In this document: positions 61,172 to 64,000 of the stretch, piece by piece
How positions within the stretch are numbered: position 1 is the first letter of the stretch
Layout of the letters: each line of letters begins with the position of its first letter
Assembly (NCBI GenBank): GCA_964487745.1
Contig: CAZASG010000017.1
Span: 10,418 to 74,417, forward strand
Reading direction: 5' to 3'
Length of the DNA: 64,000 nucleotides
DNA from: Desulfolinea sp964487745
GTDB lineage: Bacteria > Chloroflexota > Anaerolineae > Anaerolineales > Villigracilaceae
Notes under the pieces: model-generated
What the model saw: the letters and a program-made list of their open reading frames with translations, nothing else
The model's database searches: none
Told to the model about the DNA's origin: nothing
Position numbers and translations under genes: made by a program

Positions 61172-64000
61172 ATGTCCGATTTTCTCGTTCGAGGCTCACT
61201 CGAAGAGCTCGACCCCAAAGTTTTTGAATTAACCCAAATTGAAGCAGAACGCCAGGTGCGTAAACTCATTATGATTGCGTCTGAGAGTCAGGCGCCGATC
61301 GCTGTACGCGAGGGGCTTGGCTCTGTTTTCCAGAATATCTACGCGGAAGGTTACCCCGATGAAGACAGCCGCTGGATGACGGAAGATGAATTGCTCAACC
61401 ACAACGAGCGTCTTTTGCACTACCGCCGTTATTCTGACCCGCGCTATTACAAAGGCGTGGAATATGCCGACACGATCGAATCTCTCGCTCGCCGCCGTGC
61501 TGCTGAAGCCTTCGCTGCCAATGGCGTGACCGCTGACGAGATCTACGTCAACGTTCAGGCACTTTCGGGCGGACCTGCAAACAACGCCGTTTACCACGCG
61601 CTCGTTCAACCGGGTGACACTGTCATGGGCATGGATTTGCTGCACGGCGGGCATCTTTCGCATGGTTCGCACGTCAATCGTTCGGGCAAAAACTACAATA
61701 TCATCAGCTACGGCATTGACGATGAGACCGAGCAGATGGATTATGATCACATCCGCGCGCTGGCGTTGGCGCATAAGCCGAAGATGATTATTGCGGGCTT
61801 CTCCTCCTACTCTTGGGTTCCTGATTGGCAGAAGTTCCGTGAAATCGCGGATGAAGTTGGCGCGTATCTGCTGACCGACATCTCGCATATCGGCGGTCTC
61901 ACGGCGGCGGGCGTTGTGCCTTCGCCGATGGGATTGGCAGACGTGATTATGTCCACGACACACAAGTCGTTGCACGGACCACGCGGCGCACTGTTGATGA
62001 CGACCAGCCCCGTCATCTCGCGCAAGATCGACCGCGCTGTCTTCCCTGGCGAGCAGGGCGGACCCCATATTAATACCTTTGTCGGTTTGGCGCTGGCTTT
62101 CAAACTCGCCAAGACCGAAGACTATAAAGAACTCCAACAGCAGACGATTGATAACGCCGTTGCGATGGTGGATCAATTCCAGAAACGCGGATTGAAAGTT
62201 CCTTTTGGTGGCACCGACACGCATCTGATCAACATCGACTGCCGCAGCATAAAAGGCCCCGATGGCGCGACATTAAGCGGTGATATGGCCTCTCGTATCC
62301 TCGACGTGGCAGGTTTGGTCGTCAACCGCAATACCATTCCCGGCGACCGTTCTGCGCTCGCGCCGAGCGGCATTCGTCTCGGCACGCCGTGGATCACGCA
62401 GCGTGGATTTGATGAAGCAAAATCGCGCGAATTGGCAGACATCATCAGCGATGTGTTGCTTGGCTGTGAACCCTACTTCATGGATGTACCCCGCAAGCGC
62501 AAACCACAGCGCCGTGCAAATATCCCCTTCGAGTTGCTGAATGATGCTAAATTGCGCATCCGCAAATTGGCGCTTGAAGCAGGCATGGATTTTGAACCCG
62601 TAGACAGCGGCTATCCCCACTTCTATTATATTGACGACAAAGTTAACGCCAAAGATGGTTGGGCTGCGTACGATCTTCAGGGTCAGCGCGTGCGCCAAAT
62701 GCTGGACTATGCCTTGAGTGCCGATCTCTCTACGCTCAACGACGGCGATAGTACGGCAACCTGCGTCCACACTCCGACCAAGATCGTGAAGGGCACCCTG
62801 ACTCGGGTCACGGGCGATTCCTTCCGTCTTTCTGTCCCCGAAGAAGATGCAGCTTTGGCATCCACCTGGCTGCGCGATCTATCCGATGGCTATGTCTCCA
62901 TGAACGTGAGCAAGAGCGATGATTTCGCATCCAGCCGCGTGCCCGGGCCATTTGTGGTCGTCGAATCGGACGCCGCGCCGACCCCGCGTGATGGCAAGGA
63001 AGAGAAAGCCAGCTACAAGCCTTTCTTCGCGGGCATCGACCAGCTTGAGATCAAAGAGCGCGCCGCGCTGCCCGATTTTGAGTGGAGCGACCCCGCCGAC
63101 CCACCCCTGCAGCGCACGGCCCTTTTCGACGTGCATAAGGAACTCGGCGGCAAGCTGATCCCCTTTGCGGGTTGGGAAATGCCCGTTTGGTACAGCAACG
63201 TGAAAGAAGAGCATCTTGCCACGCGCAAAGCCGCCGGTCTTTTCGATGTGGCGCACATGGGCGTTTACGACGTGCGCGGCGACGATGCCGCCAGCTTCCT
63301 CGACACCGTCTGCGGCAATGACATCGGCGGTTTGAGTGTCGGCAACTCGCTTTACACCCACTTTTTGACCCCCGAAGCCGAAGTGATCGACGATACGCTC
63401 GTTTACCGACGCGGACTGGATGATTTCCTCGTGGTCGTGAACGCATCGAACGATGATAAAGATCGCACCTGGCTGGAATCAGTACGGGATGGGAAGGTCA
63501 AGATTGATAATAAATATCCGTGGGCACGAACTTATGGATATAACGCGGAAATCCGGAACCTACGTGACCCGAAGATGGGCGATGCCATGAAAGTGGATAT
63601 TGCCCTTCAAGGACCGAGGTCCCGAGACGTACTCCTGGCAATGGGCGTGGACGATGAAAATCGTGCTCGCATCATGAAATTGGGTCGCACCCAACTCTGC
63701 GACGCAACCGTCGGTGGCTTCGACCTGATCGTCTCCCGCACAGGCTACACGGGCGAAAAAATGGCCTTCGAACTCTTTGTTCACCCCGAACGCGCCGCCG
63801 AATTCTGGATGGCGATCATGAAAGCGGGCGAGCAATTCGGCGTAATGCCCATTGGTTTGGGCGCGCGCGACAGCCTGCGCACCGAATTTGGTCTGCCCCT
63901 CTACGGGCACGAAATGGGCCTTGGCTCCGGCCAGATGGGTCAATCCGATCTGGGCGTGGCGGAAGGCGGCTTTGGTTCCTACGTCAAGACCTACAAACCC
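61172..64000 (+). CDS. Serine hydroxymethyltransferase-aminomethyltransferase fusion (3' end missing)
   Basis: At least 943 aa in one frame, cut by the window end. Residues 1-430 are SHMT (GlyA): AEGYPDEDSRWMTEDE, SGGPANNAVY, and the PLP lysine K265 in STTHKSLHGPRG. Residues 649 on are GcvT: TALFDVHKELGGKLIPFAGWEMPVWY region, HMGVYDVRGDDA, GYTGEKMAFELF. The 215-residue linker (431-648) has no known name but its 500-580 part reads like a worn GcvT half. SHMT makes serine from glycine and methylene-THF; GcvT makes methylene-THF from glycine, so the fusion couples the steps. GGAG precedes the ATG. Confidence 0.93.
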   Translation, partial: MSDFLVRGSLEELDPKVFELTQIEAERQVRKLIMIASESQAPIAVREGLGSVFQNIYAEGYPDEDSRWMTEDELLNHNERLLHYRRYSDPRYYKGVEYADTIESLARRRAAEAFAANGVTADEIYVNVQALSGGPANNAVYHALVQPGDTVMGMDLLHGGHLSHGSHVNRSGKNYNIISYGIDDETEQMDYDHIRALALAHKPKMIIAGFSSYSWVPDWQKFREIADEVGAYLLTDISHIGGLTAAGVVPSPMGLADVIMSTTHKSLHGPRGALLMTTSPVISRKIDRAVFPGEQGGPHINTFVGLALAFKLAKTEDYKELQQQTIDNAVAMVDQFQKRGLKVPFGGTDTHLINIDCRSIKGPDGATLSGDMASRILDVAGLVVNRNTIPGDRSALAPSGIRLGTPWITQRGFDEAKSRELADIISDVLLGCEPYFMDVPRKRKPQRRANIPFELLNDAKLRIRKLALEAGMDFEPVDSGYPHFYYIDDKVNAKDGWAAYDLQGQRVRQMLDYALSADLSTLNDGDSTATCVHTPTKIVKGTLTRVTGDSFRLSVPEEDAALASTWLRDLSDGYVSMNVSKSDDFASSRVPGPFVVVESDAAPTPRDGKEEKASYKPFFAGIDQLEIKERAALPDFEWSDPADPPLQRTALFDVHKELGGKLIPFAGWEMPVWYSNVKEEHLATRKAAGLFDVAHMGVYDVRGDDAASFLDTVCGNDIGGLSVGNSLYTHFLTPEAEVIDDTLVYRRGLDDFLVVVNASNDDKDRTWLESVRDGKVKIDNKYPWARTYGYNAEIRNLRDPKMGDAMKVDIALQGPRSRDVLLAMGVDDENRARIMKLGRTQLCDATVGGFDLIVSRTGYTGEKMAFELFVHPERAAEFWMAIMKAGEQFGVMPIGLGARDSLRTEFGLPLYGHEMGLGSGQMGQSDLGVAEGGFGSYVKTYKP

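Noticed and set aside
61229..62224. 331-codon minus-strand frame inside the GlyA part
   Set aside because: The plus strand encodes an unmistakable SHMT here; the minus product has no recognisable domain.
1..64000. tRNA, rRNA or tmRNA genes
   Set aside because: I looked through the intergenic gaps for cloverleaf arms and conserved T-loop or CCA ends and saw none; most gaps are under 300 bp and are taken by promoters or palindromes.

Overview
The window is about 64 kb of gene-dense bacterial chromosome with roughly 60 protein genes and no rRNA, tRNA, CRISPR array or complete insertion sequence that I can recognise. Gene content points to Chloroflexota, most likely class Anaerolineae: GroESL under a CIRCE element, many GAF/PAS/GGDEF and HD-GYP sensors, bacterial Elp3, the methylmalonyl-CoA mutase small subunit with MeaB, Thr/Pro-rich TM proteins, LiaF/PspC-like membrane proteins and a GlyA-GcvT fusion. 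This assignment is inferred from gene families, not from a database search.

Layout. 1-1400: end of a small membrane protein gene and holA. 1461-7182 (minus): a tightly overlapping operon of a ModA-like binding lipoprotein, an HD-GYP sensor and a GGDEF sensor. 7471-11916 (plus): mcm small subunit, meaB, an acetyltransferase, prs, mutM and a membrane-anchored unknown. 11920-20650: universal stress protein, TauE-type exporter, elp3 facing a Trm9-like methyltransferase, another GGDEF sensor, a sugar MFS transporter and trmD. 20769-28509: two overlapping TPR genes, a kinase-like gene, groESL, a PpiC lipoprotein and a TM protein. 28583-33681: ilvE, a cupin, a DUF166-like protein, and a PadR regulator next to a CrtI-like/thioredoxin-like fusion. 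33823-36916: a TetR-controlled three-gene operon, two gene remnants, a small membrane protein and a Nudix gene. 36986-44191: thiolase, folK, a SpoIIAA-like protein, folP, a zinc-ribbon protein and a PBP-like protein whose active sites look degenerate. 44344-49970 (minus): an expanded LiaFSR/PspC-like cassette. 50203-55672: TIR membrane protein, FecR-like protein, an AT-rich DUF6615-like gene and gamma-glutamyltransferase. 55757-64000: dehydrogenase, methyltransferases, MFS transporter, MerR regulator, an ATPSCKMT/FAM173-like methyltransferase and the GlyA-GcvT fusion, cut by the window end.

Three themes recur. First, the intergenic gaps are rich in near-perfect palindromes with 0-2 nt loops; several share cores, and one C/G-rich example lies in frame inside folP. 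Second, several genes have a -10 box ending 6-7 nt before the start codon and no Shine-Dalgarno, suggesting leaderless mRNAs alongside ordinary SD-led genes. Third, several enzymes are unusually built: the PBP-like protein lacks key catalytic residues, the GlyA-GcvT linker contains what looks like a second degenerate GcvT-like domain, and a CrtI-like flavoprotein carries a thioredoxin-like tail.
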